A stretch of 57,190 nucleotides of DNA from Bacteroidales bacterium (GTDB lineage: Bacteria; Bacteroidota; Bacteroidia; Bacteroidales; WCHB1-69): NCBI GenBank assembly GCA_017525505.1, contig JAFXSR010000003.1, positions 1 to 57,190 of the forward strand, read 5' to 3'. Shown here piece by piece: positions 25,277-36,003 of the stretch. How positions within the stretch are numbered: position 1 is the stretch's first letter; every line of letters begins with the position of its first letter. Below the pieces are notes generated by a model. The model ran no database searches, was not told the DNA's origin, and saw only the letters and a list, made by a program, of their open reading frames with translations. Made by a program: the position numbers and the translations under genes.

Positions 25277-26738
25277 CTTTGTATAATGTAGTTAATAACA
25301 GTTCACCTTCCTCATTATACCTGAACCAAGCTCCGTCACGCAAACCACCCACATAATGCCCGGACAGTTTCACTCTGCCATTTTCCCAACAGGAAGTATA
25401 TTTTCCATGCATCACATCTTGCTCATAATGAATCACAAACGCGGTTTTTCCATCTGGATAGCGGGTTACCCACTCACCAGTCCTCATGCCATCATAATAA
25501 CTGCCTTTTTCCGAATAGCCGCTATTAAAATACACCCACACTCCTTCTTCCGTTCCTTCCACATAATTGCCTTTGGACACCACCCTGCCTTCTTCGTCAT
25601 ACTCCGCAAACTCACCATCCAGTTCGCCACCATCATAATTGGCCACCATCATGGTGTCACCATTGGCATAAAACCATAGCCATTCGCCGGTTTTCCGCCC
25701 TTTCTTGTCATAAGAGCCAACAATCTCTATGGTTTTATCTGTAAAATAGAACTTCCACGGCCCTACCGGGTTCGAGTTCACATACTTTCCTTGCGAGCGC
25801 AATTCACCCGTTTTGTAGTACTCTTTCCATAAACCCTGGCGCTTGCCATTCAAGTCCACCACACCCTCATAGCGCATCCAGCCGTCTTCATAGCTATAAC
25901 TTTTGATGACATTGCCATTCTCATCGAATTCGCGTCGCACCCCTTCCGGCACCCCTTTATAGTAAGTAGCTATAATAGAAGGCTGTCCATTGGAATGATA
26001 AGCCACTTTTCTTTCCAGCTGCTTGGTTTCTTTGGCATCCGCCACCAGCTCACCTTGCACATATTTCTCCACAGACAGAAAATCACCGTTTTCATCATAA
26101 CGTTTGAGAAAGCCATTTATTTTATCATTCAGATAGGTCACCTCCATTTTCAGGTTTCCATTCGGCCAGAAATACTTCCAATTGCCCTGCTTGTACCCGA
26201 AGTTGTCTGTCCGGTTGATTCGTTCGCGGCGGGTTAGCACACCCCTGTAATAATTGGCCACAGCAACAACCAAGCCTGTATCATTCATTTCCTTCTCCAT
26301 GCCATGTGGCACGCCATACTCGTAAGGGGTCTTCTTCATCAGCCAACCATCGGTATGATAAGTATTTACATTTCCTACGATCGTATCGGAATGCCAATGT
26401 TCCACCACATATTCCTGCTTGAAATACTGAATGCGATCACCTTCTTTCTTTCCTTGCTTATAGTTGATAACCAATATCTTATCACCCTGATCATTGTAGA
26501 AAGTCCATACACTGTCCAGCAGATGGTCTTTGCGGTTCCCCTCGGACACCAGCACTCCCTGCTCGTTATAGGATTTCCACCAACCTTCCGGCTGACCGTT
26601 TTTCAGCATCCCCTCGCTCGATTTCTGACCATTGGGATAATAGAACATGTTATAGCCATTGGGATCAATGCCCTCCTGCGCCACGGAAACCAACATAGCG
26701 AGCAACATCACAAGCACAATCAGCGTTAATTTTTTCAT
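25233..26738 (-). CDS. Exported YwqK/MORN-like repeat protein
   Basis: A 501-residue protein with a signal peptide (MKKLTLIVLVMLLAMLVSVAQ) and about fifteen repeats of the form YYPNGQKSSEGMLKNGQPEG / YDENGDFLSVEKYVQGEL, i.e. YwqK/MORN_2 repeats, beta-hairpin units often called toxin-antitoxin YwqK family in Bacteroidota annotations. That label is historical and no toxin is present. The ATG at 26738 is chosen for the signal peptide; the frame extends upstream without support. Co-transcribed with the transglycosylase. Function unknown, probably a periplasmic or surface scaffold. Confidence 0.82.
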   Translation of the reverse strand: MKKLTLIVLVMLLAMLVSVAQEGIDPNGYNMFYYPNGQKSSEGMLKNGQPEGWWKSYNEQGVLVSEGNRKDHLLDSVWTFYNDQGDKILVINYKQGKKEGDRIQYFKQEYVVEHWHSDTIVGNVNTYHTDGWLMKKTPYEYGVPHGMEKEMNDTGLVVAVANYYRGVLTRRERINRTDNFGYKQGNWKYFWPNGNLKMEVTYLNDKINGFLKRYDENGDFLSVEKYVQGELVADAKETKQLERKVAYHSNGQPSIIATYYKGVPEGVRREFDENGNVIKSYSYEDGWMRYEGVVDLNGKRQGLWKEYYKTGELRSQGKYVNSNPVGPWKFYFTDKTIEIVGSYDKKGRKTGEWLWFYANGDTMMVANYDGGELDGEFAEYDEEGRVVSKGNYVEGTEEGVWVYFNSGYSEKGSYYDGMRTGEWVTRYPDGKTAFVIHYEQDVMHGKYTSCWENGRVKLSGHYVGGLRDGAWFRYNEEGELLLTTLYKDGKEIKWNTYEIKD

Positions 26739-26756
26739 ATATACAAAATAGAAGTG

Positions 26757-26785
26757 CAAATGTAATGAATCTTTTTTTGGCACAA
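26757..26785 (-). promoter_or_regulatory. Promoter of the YwqK-like / transglycosylase unit
   Basis: On the minus strand TTG (26785-26783), 18 bp, then TACATTTG (26764-26757), about 18 bp before the ATG. Fits the Bacteroidota -33/-7 layout. Confidence 0.5.
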
Positions 26786-26912
26786 GGTTTAATGCCCAAC
26801 GAAAAGCTAACATCCATTTGTGAATATTCACAAGCCTTGTTTTTGATTTCCACACCTTTATAAATTCTTAAAAATTCAAAATTGTTAAATTCATTATTTT
26901 TCATATATTTTA

Positions 26913-26942
26913 TTGATTTTTTCAAAATCTTTTGTATATTTG
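26913..26942 (+). promoter_or_regulatory. Promoter of the surface-protein operon
   Basis: TTG (26913-26915), 19 bp, then TATATTTG (26935-26942), 40 bp before the FISUMP protein ATG. Divergent from the promoter at 26757-26785. Confidence 0.55.
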
Positions 26943-26982
26943 TCAGCGTTATATTTTTAATTAAATCTAAAAACAAAAGATT

Positions 26983-29900
26983 ATGAAACCCATTATCTAT
27001 CAGTTTATTATCTTGTATTTTGCACTCATTTTCGCAAGCTGTGCAAATGCATTTTCCCAAGAAGATTGTACCATAAAGCTATCCGCTGACATACAGCACT
27101 GCAGCTGTATTAACAATGGTGAATTTATATTTAAATTAACAAAAAGTGCCACATGTGTTATTGACACTGATAACATCAGATATTCTTTGTTCTCACCCGC
27201 CAACAGCATCAGCAGCGTCAACAGCATCTCTCCAGTTTTTAACAATTTACCTCCTGGAGAATATACGGCTATCGTCACAGCTTTGAATCACACAGGCGGT
27301 ATCGGTCCTGATGCGGTAGTGATGTTGTCCGACACCCTAAAGCTCACCCTGTCAAGCACCTACACCGAGCCCAACATGGGCGTATTGAACAACGAGTACA
27401 CACTATCGAGTCCTTTTGGGAAGGTCCGTTCCCTTCCATGCAAGGCCACGGGCATTGTGCAACTACAGATCAAAGGAGGGCAATTGCCATATACCATTCA
27501 AGTACTGAGACTGAGCGGAAGCACCTATCTACCTTACAAAACCACCATTTTTGACAGCATCCAGCACCACGGCGCCAATCCGGCCCAAATGGACTATCAC
27601 GAATATTACAATATTGACAGTCTCGCAGCCGGCGACTACCGCTTTGTTTTCACGGATGCCTGCGGTTACTCGCTTCCGTTTTACGACGTGTCCTTGGGAG
27701 AAATTCCAGGCATGAGCAGTGGCGCAAGTTCTGGCATCAAGGCCCAAAACGACAAAATTGATCAATACAACACTTTTTACATCGACAATTTCACCAAGGC
27801 AGGTGCTCTCGGCAGTTTCGCACAAAAAGCGGATTACTATGTTTCGCGACAAGAAAACGGAATAGAAACCTACTGGAAATACCGCTGGATTGACCCCAGT
27901 GTGAACGGTCAGCCTCAAGACACCAGCGAATGGATTGCCTTCAGTTTCGGAAAAATGGAACATAGCATAGCCGCTGCGGGAAAATATTGTGATTTGTGGG
28001 GAAAAGAGGGGGCTCTGGAAATTAGGGATGTACATTGCAATAATAGCATCAGTTATCCGATTCAATTTATAAAACCAGGGGGTCAATTCCGTTATTTCGA
28101 AAAAAGCATCACTTTTCCTGATTTGAGCTATACCTATACAGACTCTTGCGGACGGCATAGTTTTAGCGCTCAGAAACGACAATACGACTACGATTTCAGT
28201 CCTATAGACAACAGCCATAAACTATTCACAACCAATTGGGCTGGCAGCCGTAATATTCATTATTATATAATTGATACAGAAGTAGATACAATTATCCAAC
28301 AAGGTACAGCGGGAAAATACGCCGCACTGGAAATGGCTTATCGCCAAGTGTTTGAATTTGACAGCATATATCATGACAAAAACGCCATATTCAAAGTGAC
28401 AGATGCCCTGAACTGCCCCATCACAGAGCATAATATAACCATATCCTCTAAAATAACCGGCATCATCTCCAACCCCAGCTTTTCCGCCTATGGAGTCATT
28501 GAAAGCACCAACTTCTGCGAGTATTCTATTTTTTCAGAAAAATTCAGCTTTCCTGTCGGTTTGTCCGACCTTGACACTTTTCAAATCATAGACAGTCCCG
28601 GTGGGCTCAGCAACATGACCATGGTTTACAAGGACTCACTAGGACAATGGATCCGTTTAGACAGCAATCCTAACATCTCAGTAAGCAAGTTTATAGGAGA
28701 CTGGGTAATTCATGGATTACGAAGCAGAGGACATTTCCTATTTCGTTACGTATCGGGATGTTATACAAAAGAGGTCCAGCAATTACTCTCCGGCGACAAC
28801 GAAGGAAGTGGCAAATACTATGTGCCTTCTCCTGTTTCTTATCAAATTGAACCAAGTTGTACAGGATTACGCATAATTCCCCTGCAGGGATCCTATACCC
28901 AACATAGTTTTAACCTATACAACAACGCACCCATCATCACTCCCGTTCAATCGGTTTTTCGGGTCTATGGCAATCCCAGCAGTCCAGAGAGCATTACTGG
29001 CTACTATCACCTCGGCGACACCATTGACATAATGATAGAAGGGGACATTCGCATCGAGATGTGTGACGTATATAATTATACAAATCCCGATCATCTCTGT
29101 CACTTCCGCGACACCCTCATCCATTTCAGCAGGACCGCATTACAATACGATTATTTCTACAGTTACTGCTGCGAAATCGGCGACTCGGTATCCACCGTCA
29201 GAACCCGCGCCAAAGGGGGGATTCCTCCGTATCTGTACATGATCCGTGAGAAAAACGGAAAACTTATTGACTCCAACTTTACCGGAGACTTTTTCAACGT
29301 ACCGCTACCTCATCATGACACGGTATCCCTCAAAGTTTTTGATCAATGTGGCACAAATTTCATTTACGAAGGACAAGTTATTGAACAAAGGCTTATCAAA
29401 AAAGCATGGTTTACTGACGGCAGCAACTATCGCACCCAAGAAGACAGTAGCTTTTGTCAACTGTTCGCCATCACCCTCGACAACATCGACTATCAATGGC
29501 AAGGACCAGGAGGTTTCGTCTCCAACGAACAAAATCCGAGCTTTTTCATTCCGGTGGACAGCAACATGTCGGGAAGATACTATCTATCCATTCAAGACTC
29601 TGTATGTGGGATATTACGAGACAGCCTTATGCTTAAAGTTCTCACGAAGAGCCACATACCTGAACTTTTGTGGATTGAGGACAGCATTTGCAGCGGGCAA
29701 AGCTACGAACAGTATGGTTTCTCCATCCACTCCTCCCCCATCGACACGCTGCGCATACTCCACGACACCCTCGTCACCATTCTGGATGACAGCACTTTCC
29801 TCAAACTGACCATACTTCCCGTTTATCGCCAAACGCACGCAGACAGCATTGTCACCTCACTTGACAGCTACCTGTACGGTGGCATTTTACTCACCGACAC

Positions 29901-30564
29901 AGGACTTTACGAAATCAAACTCCAAACGTCATGCGGCTGTGACAGTATCGTATATGTGCATCTGATGTTCAGCAAGTATCTCCCTTGTCCCAGTGCCACA
30001 GACTACAACGGAAATGTATATCCCGCGATACGTCTTGACAAATACTGCTGGCTGGCAGAAAACCTCAAGTCACTGAATTACAGTGATGGACGCAACATTA
30101 CCAGCATTTATGAATATTACTCCGAGAGTTTCCCTGACACGAACGCCAATGTCGCCATTTTCGGACGGCTTTACGACTGGTTTGCCGCCATGGACACGGG
30201 GAAACACGCGTTACCCGACAGCCACGGCAACATTCAGGGCATCTGTCCCGAAGGATGGCTCATGCCCACCCCCGACGACTTTTCCGAGCTATACAACTAC
30301 ACGGTCAAGCAGTTACGTTCTCCCTCCTATTGGCTCCACAATCCCGGCACCAACGAGAGTGGCTTCACCGCACTCCCCGCAGGCTACTACGATGCCGTAT
30401 TGCACCGCTACACCAGTCTGTTAGGGGAAACCTACTACTGGAGCAGTCTGCAACCAGATTTACCCGAACAGATATACATGGTATTTTTTGACTGCGCACA
30501 ACTTTCCCAAAGCAATACCTTTTGCAATGCCTATAGTGTAAGATGCTTGAAAAAAGACGAATAA
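26983..30564 (+). CDS. Large exported protein with C-terminal FISUMP domain
   Basis: A 1193-residue protein. The N-terminus (PIIYQFIILYFALIFASCANA) is an export signal; the Cys could be lipidated but the lipobox is imperfect. The middle is strand-rich and Cys-containing, with Ig-like segments (for example DYQWQGPGGFVSNEQNPSFF). From about residue 1001 a FISUMP domain is clear: DYNGNVYPAIRLDKYCWLAE, then ICPEGWLMPTPDDF, SGFTALPAG and a YSVRCLKK end. FISUMP is a common surface domain in Fibrobacter and Bacteroidota of unproven function. There is no T9SS sorting domain after it. First gene of the four-gene surface operon. Confidence 0.85.
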   Translation: MKPIIYQFIILYFALIFASCANAFSQEDCTIKLSADIQHCSCINNGEFIFKLTKSATCVIDTDNIRYSLFSPANSISSVNSISPVFNNLPPGEYTAIVTALNHTGGIGPDAVVMLSDTLKLTLSSTYTEPNMGVLNNEYTLSSPFGKVRSLPCKATGIVQLQIKGGQLPYTIQVLRLSGSTYLPYKTTIFDSIQHHGANPAQMDYHEYYNIDSLAAGDYRFVFTDACGYSLPFYDVSLGEIPGMSSGASSGIKAQNDKIDQYNTFYIDNFTKAGALGSFAQKADYYVSRQENGIETYWKYRWIDPSVNGQPQDTSEWIAFSFGKMEHSIAAAGKYCDLWGKEGALEIRDVHCNNSISYPIQFIKPGGQFRYFEKSITFPDLSYTYTDSCGRHSFSAQKRQYDYDFSPIDNSHKLFTTNWAGSRNIHYYIIDTEVDTIIQQGTAGKYAALEMAYRQVFEFDSIYHDKNAIFKVTDALNCPITEHNITISSKITGIISNPSFSAYGVIESTNFCEYSIFSEKFSFPVGLSDLDTFQIIDSPGGLSNMTMVYKDSLGQWIRLDSNPNISVSKFIGDWVIHGLRSRGHFLFRYVSGCYTKEVQQLLSGDNEGSGKYYVPSPVSYQIEPSCTGLRIIPLQGSYTQHSFNLYNNAPIITPVQSVFRVYGNPSSPESITGYYHLGDTIDIMIEGDIRIEMCDVYNYTNPDHLCHFRDTLIHFSRTALQYDYFYSYCCEIGDSVSTVRTRAKGGIPPYLYMIREKNGKLIDSNFTGDFFNVPLPHHDTVSLKVFDQCGTNFIYEGQVIEQRLIKKAWFTDGSNYRTQEDSSFCQLFAITLDNIDYQWQGPGGFVSNEQNPSFFIPVDSNMSGRYYLSIQDSVCGILRDSLMLKVLTKSHIPELLWIEDSICSGQSYEQYGFSIHSSPIDTLRILHDTLVTILDDSTFLKLTILPVYRQTHADSIVTSLDSYLYGGILLTDTGLYEIKLQTSCGCDSIVYVHLMFSKYLPCPSATDYNGNVYPAIRLDKYCWLAENLKSLNYSDGRNITSIYEYYSESFPDTNANVAIFGRLYDWFAAMDTGKHALPDSHGNIQGICPEGWLMPTPDDFSELYNYTVKQLRSPSYWLHNPGTNESGFTALPAGYYDAVLHRYTSLLGETYYWSSLQPDLPEQIYMVFFDCAQLSQSNTFCNAYSVRCLKKDE

Positions 30565-30632
30565 GTCAGACCTGCAACATAAACATTGACACAAAAAAGT
30601 TCGTACAATCCTCCTAAATGAAAAATTATATT

Positions 30633-30640
30633 TATCTTTG
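30633..30640 (+). promoter_or_regulatory. Putative -7 box before the T9SS type B adhesin
   Basis: TATCTTTG 20 bp before the ATG at 30661, in the 96-bp gap after the FISUMP gene. It may give the adhesin a separate transcript. Confidence 0.45.
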
Positions 30641-30660
30641 CATTTTTAACCTGAACTATT

Positions 30661-33600
30661 ATGCGAAAGCAGTTTGTCAGACTATTTTTTCTATTGGGGA
30701 TCAGTCTCGGCATCCTATGCAATGGTTATTGCCACAAAAGGGACTCTCTTTCGCTAAAACGGCTCTGTTTTATCGCCAACCAAGGGCAATGGGAAGAGCC
30801 ATTCCTATACAAGGCGAAACTCAACGGAGCGATTCTCTTTGCCGAGGCCGACCGGCTAACCCTTGCCATACCCAATCAAGACCAGTTAAGCCGCTTCTTG
30901 GAAGCCAAAATGGGCGCCCAACTGCCGTCCGACGGCCTGATTGACGTCTCTGCCTACCAGATGATTTTCAAAGGATGTCTTCCAACTGTCACCATTTCAG
31001 GACATGAGCGATTCAGTGCCCATCACAACTACTTCCTCGGCCAGCAAAGCCAGCGATGGCTTTCCCGTGTGCCACTCTTTCACGAACTTTCCTACACCGA
31101 TTTGTACGAGGGTATCAGTCTGCACCTGTTCCAGCGAGAAGACAAACTAAAATATGAATTTGTCATTGCCGAAGGTGCAAATCCACATCAGATTGCCATA
31201 GAATACGCAGGGGCGAACAGTCTAGTATTAAACAACGGCAACCTCTTGATTAAAACAGACATGGGACAAACAATGGAGGTGGCACCCTTTGCCTATCAGC
31301 TGGACGAGCGGGAAGACACCCTCATTGTGAGCTGCAAATTCAAGCTCAGCAAAAACACCGTCACTTATCAAATTGGCGATTACGACAGGAGTAAGGTTCT
31401 CATCATCGACCCCAGCCTGATTTTCTCTTCCTACAGCGGGTCAGCGGCTGACAATTGGGGATTTACCGCCACCTACGACAAACATGGCAACCTATACGGC
31501 GGAGGCATAGCCTTTAACATCGGCTACCCCACACAGGTCGGGCACCATTATCAAATCGACTATGCCGGCGGAGCCTGTGATGTGACAATTTCCAAATTCG
31601 ACTCCACAGGAAGCCAACTATATTATTCCACCTATCTGGGGGGCATCGCCGCCGAGTGTCCGCACAGTCTATTTGTCAACGAGAATGACGAGCTGTACGT
31701 TTTCGGCACCACAGGCTCACCAAACTTTCCCGTTACCGACCAAGCTTACGACAACAGCTTCAACGGAGGGTCGTCAATCACAGTGAACTCCACGGTGGCC
31801 TACCCATACGGAAGCGACATATTCATCACCAAGTTCAGCGCTGACGGTGACAGTCTGCGGGCATCCACCTTTATTGGCGGCAGCAGCAACGACGGCCTCA
31901 ACATAGGCCAGCCGCTCAAGAAAAACTATGCCGACGAATCGCGCGGAGAAATCATTGTAGATGGGCAGAGCAATGTTTATGTGGTCAGTTGCACCTTTTC
32001 CGAAGACTTCCCCACCACACCGGGATCTTTCCAGCCCACATACAATGGCGGCAAAGACGGCTGTGTGTTAAAGCTTGACCAAAACCTGTCGCACCTCATC
32101 TGGTCCTCCTTTTTTGGAGGCACTGGCAACGAGGCTTGCTACAGCATGGATCTGGCGACCGACAACAGCATATATTTATGCGGGGGCACCACCACTGCCG
32201 ATTTGAGCACCTCTGCCACAGCTATCCAAGCCACATACGGAGGGGGAGACTGCGACGGATTTGTGGCCCATGTCAGTGAAAATGGCGACCAGCTATTACA
32301 TTGCAGTTATCTGGGGAAAACCGACTATGACCAATGTTATCTGCTGAAATTGAACCGCAACAACCATCCATACATCTTTGGACAGACCAGTGCGGCAGGA
32401 AATGTCTGGTGGGTCAACACGCTTTACGGACAGCCCAGTGGCGGCCAGTTTCTGACCCATATCACTCCCGACCTGGACAGCGTCATCTGGTCCACCGCAT
32501 ACGGCACTGGCAACGAACAAGGGCCTGACATCTCCCCTACCGCCTTGTTAGTGGACCTTTGCAACACGGTGTATATGTCCGGATGGGGAAGCCGTCAACT
32601 CAACGGTTTCGGCGGCACCCAAGGTTTGCCGGTCACGGCAGATGCCTTCCAAACCACCACTGACGGCAGCGACTATTATTTCATCTGCTTGCGAGAAGAC
32701 GGCAACACTCCCGTTTACGCCTCCTTTTTCGGCAGTCCCTTTTCTCGCGAACATGTAGATGGCGGCACCAGTCGTTTCGACAAAAAAGGGAAAATCTATC
32801 AAGCCATCTGCGCGGGTTGTGGCGGTGACGACAATTTCCCGACCACCCCAGGGGCATGGAGCGAAACCAATGGCAGCAGCAACTGCAATCTGGGGGTGGT
32901 AAAAATAGACTTCAACCTGCCCGTTATCATCGCCGATTTCAGCGTCCCAACTGTCGTCTGCTATCCCGACACCGTATTCTTTCAGAACAACTCACAGATT
33001 CACAGCTCTTTAACACAATTTCACTGGAATTTTGGTGATGGCAGCTCTTCCTCGGAACAGGCACCTTTTCACCAATACACACAGGGCGGGAACTACACTG
33101 TCTCCCTCTATATCAGCGACAATGGCAGCTGCAATCTCATCGATTCCATCAGCAAAAACATCCTGGTACTCACGGGCAGTTCACAAACCCTGGCGGCGAA
33201 GAATATATGTTCAGGCGATTTTGTACAAATCGGACTTCCCCCCGCCACTGGCACTGACATCCAATACCACTGGACACCTGCCTACAGCCTGAGCAACGCC
33301 CAAATTTCCAACCCCATCGCAAGTCCCAGCGAAAACACCACCTACCAACTCATCATCAACACGCCCTATTGTTCGGACACGATATTCCAAACCGTTTCGG
33401 TGGAGAATTTACAAGTCAGCGTAAGCTCAGACACCACTATCTGTCTCGGCGACAGCACCTCCCTGCAAGTCAATATCGCAACAGGAACAGCCTCTCATAT
33501 CATCTGGTCACAGCATCCTGATTACAGCACCCCCCTCGCGGAAAACCAGACCCACATCACTGTCAGTCCATCCGAAGACAGTCACTATTTTGTCAAAGTG

Positions 33601-34428
33601 GAAGGAAACAACTGCACAGTTGAAGATGAAATCACCATTTCCATTTCCTCAGTAACCATCGGGGAGACACTCCCTGTTCTCATTTGCTTTGAAGACAGTG
33701 TGCAGTTAACGGTCCCTGCCAGTGGCGGTGCCAACTTGCAATACCAATGGCAGCCTACGGACGAGATTGCCAGCGGCGGCGACGGTCCACACCCCTGGAT
33801 CCAACCCTCCGCATCTGTCATCTATACCGTCATCGTAAGCGATGAACACGGGTGTAGTGCCTCCGCCACCATCCCTGTCACCCGACGGACCGGCAGCTTC
33901 GGTGAGGGACTGGATGCATGGTGTGACGAGTGTTCCATCATACAAGGAATTACCACACAACTCTTTTCCACCAGCTACAGCGGAAACTACACTTACCAAT
34001 GGATGCCCTCCGTTTCCCTATCCTCTCCCACCAGTGCCAGCACCGACGCCAGTCCCGCCGAAACCACCACATACACCATAAGCGTAACCGATGAATTCGG
34101 ATGCAGTCTCAGCAAAGAAGTGACCATCGAAGTATTGCCGCTCAGCTGTGACGAGCCTTTGGTATTTGTACCCAACACCTTCACACCCAATAGGGATGGG
34201 AAAAACGACATCTTGTTCGTACGCAGCAGTATCCTTACCGAATTCACGCTACGAATCTACGATCGATGGGGCGAGCTGATTTTCGAAAGCAGCAGCCTCG
34301 ACAAAGGCTGGGACGGCAGTTACAAAGGCAAACTGTGTGAGCAGGGAGTCTATGATTACTATCTCCAAGGAGTATGTATCAACGGCGAAAAAATCCTCAA
34401 AAAAGGAAATATCACCCTGCTCTATTAA
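30661..34428 (+). CDS. T9SS type B secreted adhesin with SBBP and PKD domains
   Basis: A 1255-residue surface protein. A signal peptide (~1-24) is followed by a CFIANQGQWEEPFLYKAKLN segment typical of the N-terminal domain that precedes SBBP repeats. A beta-propeller-like region of SBBP repeats (~260-740; FDSTGSQLYYSTYLGG, FSADGDSLRASTFIGG) comes next, then a PKD domain (~757-835; FHWNFGDGSSSSEQAPFHQY) and further Ig-like repeats. Residues ~1168-1255 form a gliding-motility-associated (type B) sorting domain: FVPNTFTPNRDGKNDILFV, LRIYDRWGELIFES, KGNITLLY. Type B cargo leaves through T9SS and usually needs a PorP/SprF-like partner; the DUF5723 protein two genes on may serve that role (inference). 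Confidence 0.92.
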   Translation: MRKQFVRLFFLLGISLGILCNGYCHKRDSLSLKRLCFIANQGQWEEPFLYKAKLNGAILFAEADRLTLAIPNQDQLSRFLEAKMGAQLPSDGLIDVSAYQMIFKGCLPTVTISGHERFSAHHNYFLGQQSQRWLSRVPLFHELSYTDLYEGISLHLFQREDKLKYEFVIAEGANPHQIAIEYAGANSLVLNNGNLLIKTDMGQTMEVAPFAYQLDEREDTLIVSCKFKLSKNTVTYQIGDYDRSKVLIIDPSLIFSSYSGSAADNWGFTATYDKHGNLYGGGIAFNIGYPTQVGHHYQIDYAGGACDVTISKFDSTGSQLYYSTYLGGIAAECPHSLFVNENDELYVFGTTGSPNFPVTDQAYDNSFNGGSSITVNSTVAYPYGSDIFITKFSADGDSLRASTFIGGSSNDGLNIGQPLKKNYADESRGEIIVDGQSNVYVVSCTFSEDFPTTPGSFQPTYNGGKDGCVLKLDQNLSHLIWSSFFGGTGNEACYSMDLATDNSIYLCGGTTTADLSTSATAIQATYGGGDCDGFVAHVSENGDQLLHCSYLGKTDYDQCYLLKLNRNNHPYIFGQTSAAGNVWWVNTLYGQPSGGQFLTHITPDLDSVIWSTAYGTGNEQGPDISPTALLVDLCNTVYMSGWGSRQLNGFGGTQGLPVTADAFQTTTDGSDYYFICLREDGNTPVYASFFGSPFSREHVDGGTSRFDKKGKIYQAICAGCGGDDNFPTTPGAWSETNGSSNCNLGVVKIDFNLPVIIADFSVPTVVCYPDTVFFQNNSQIHSSLTQFHWNFGDGSSSSEQAPFHQYTQGGNYTVSLYISDNGSCNLIDSISKNILVLTGSSQTLAAKNICSGDFVQIGLPPATGTDIQYHWTPAYSLSNAQISNPIASPSENTTYQLIINTPYCSDTIFQTVSVENLQVSVSSDTTICLGDSTSLQVNIATGTASHIIWSQHPDYSTPLAENQTHITVSPSEDSHYFVKVEGNNCTVEDEITISISSVTIGETLPVLICFEDSVQLTVPASGGANLQYQWQPTDEIASGGDGPHPWIQPSASVIYTVIVSDEHGCSASATIPVTRRTGSFGEGLDAWCDECSIIQGITTQLFSTSYSGNYTYQWMPSVSLSSPTSASTDASPAETTTYTISVTDEFGCSLSKEVTIEVLPLSCDEPLVFVPNTFTPNRDGKNDILFVRSSILTEFTLRIYDRWGELIFESSSLDKGWDGSYKGKLCEQGVYDYYLQGVCINGEKILKKGNITLLY

Positions 34429-34493
34429 TTTTTTCACAACATTTCTGCTCTTATATCAAAATAAATCACTATTATTGCAAAAATTATTGTTGT

Positions 34494-36002
34494 ATGAAAT
34501 TATCGAAGACACTTACCACCTTATGCATTACGTTGGCACTATGCTGTAGCGCATGCAAAGATAAACTTTTCGACTTTGACCTGAACAACATCGAGGCAAA
34601 CGGAGAATGGGGAATTCCAGTGTTTAAAGGCTCCATCGGCGTCGAAGACTTTTTCAAGCATCTGGACAGTACCAACATCGTTCAAATCGGAAGTGACGGA
34701 ATGCTGGAATTCATTTTCGAACATGACATGGAGAAAGCCGTAATGCTCAAAGACATCGTGCGATTTAACGATCAACATATTGACACCTCCGGTGTGGAAA
34801 GTGTCACCCACCTTCCTGATTTCGATTTCACCCAAATCATCCAGTTCAGTCTTAACACTGAAGATTTCATGTTAAAATCATGTCATGTCAAGAGTGGCCT
34901 TCTGACCCTCAACTTCAACATCAACAACGGAGGCTTCGCTTACACAGCGGATCTGACTACAAATCAGATTCTTGATGCCAATGACAACCCTGTCACCTTG
35001 CATTTCAGCAACACACAACATCAGCAAGTATTAGACCTCAGCGAATATTACATCTGGCCCACCATCTCCGGCGACATACAATTCCAGACCCATTTGGTAA
35101 TTCCTTCCGTATCAAGCCTCGAACAAGTCTCCTACAATTGCCATATCGACCTGCAGAATTTCGACATTCACCACGTTGTCTGTCAATTCAAAGCCACATC
35201 ACAAGAGTTAGACTACAAAAACAGTCTTTCTTTCAACTTCAATAAATTGCAATTTAACTATTTCCAGCTGAACAATGCCGTAGCATCCGTATATGCCCGG
35301 AACAACGTCTGCACTATTGACGGAACCGTCAACCAATTATACTTATTCGGCAGCAATGGAACATACAGTCCCTTGATCCAGAGTGTCATGAACTTCTCCA
35401 TTCCTGTCTCCCCAAACCAATACATACATATTGCAGATGTGAACATTCCCACAATAAATTTCAATCCCAACTTGGATTCTCTGGGAATACATTGCATGCT
35501 CAACATCAATCCAAGCGGATTCTCCGCCGGAGACATATCTCTCAGCGAAAACTCCAAAATGGACTTCAGGCTCAGAACCGAATTTCCAGTTAACATATCC
35601 ATCGACAACGCGGTATATAAAGACACTGTTGACAATGGACTGTATCAGCAATTCAACTTCAACAACACCCCGTCAATTGAAGAACTCACCTTGCGCATGG
35701 CCTATACCAACGCATTCCCCTTTGACCTCATCCCCAGCATCAAATTTCTGAATAGTTCAACAGGAGAGACATTTCCTTTGGATTTATTAGAGCTACACGG
35801 TTGCTACAACGGCATTCCATACCAACAAGAACCTGTATATCATGTACTTAACAATGATATAGCCCAGAAAATCACCAATGCCGACAAGGTTATCATAGCT
35901 TTCAGACTCAACACCCAGGGACACACCGTCGAAATCAGAGATTCCCAGTTTATCAGCCTCAACATGGGAGCCAAAGTCAAATATTCAAATATTAACTTGT
36001 AA
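34494..36002 (+). CDS. Outer-membrane-type lipoprotein of the surface operon
   Basis: A 502-residue lipoprotein with signal KLSKTLTTLCITLALCCSAC (lipobox CCSAC, Cys about 20) followed by KDKLFDFD. The body is strand-rich with many Asn/Ile-Asp turns (NVNIPTIN-like, LTLNFNINNGGF), suggesting a beta-sandwich or helical-strand solenoid. I do not recognise a named family. The ATG at 34494 is chosen for the lipoprotein signal; the frame extends 40 codons upstream into the gap after the adhesin gene. Its stop is one base from the start of the DUF5723 gene, so the two are translationally linked and probably act together at the outer membrane. Confidence 0.8.
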   Translation: MKLSKTLTTLCITLALCCSACKDKLFDFDLNNIEANGEWGIPVFKGSIGVEDFFKHLDSTNIVQIGSDGMLEFIFEHDMEKAVMLKDIVRFNDQHIDTSGVESVTHLPDFDFTQIIQFSLNTEDFMLKSCHVKSGLLTLNFNINNGGFAYTADLTTNQILDANDNPVTLHFSNTQHQQVLDLSEYYIWPTISGDIQFQTHLVIPSVSSLEQVSYNCHIDLQNFDIHHVVCQFKATSQELDYKNSLSFNFNKLQFNYFQLNNAVASVYARNNVCTIDGTVNQLYLFGSNGTYSPLIQSVMNFSIPVSPNQYIHIADVNIPTINFNPNLDSLGIHCMLNINPSGFSAGDISLSENSKMDFRLRTEFPVNISIDNAVYKDTVDNGLYQQFNFNNTPSIEELTLRMAYTNAFPFDLIPSIKFLNSSTGETFPLDLLELHGCYNGIPYQQEPVYHVLNNDIAQKITNADKVIIAFRLNTQGHTVEIRDSQFISLNMGAKVKYSNINL

Positions 36003-36003
36003 C

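Noticed and set aside
25233..26738. Toxin-antitoxin system from the YwqK name
   Set aside because: No toxin gene is adjacent, the protein has a signal peptide, and the next gene is a transglycosylase.
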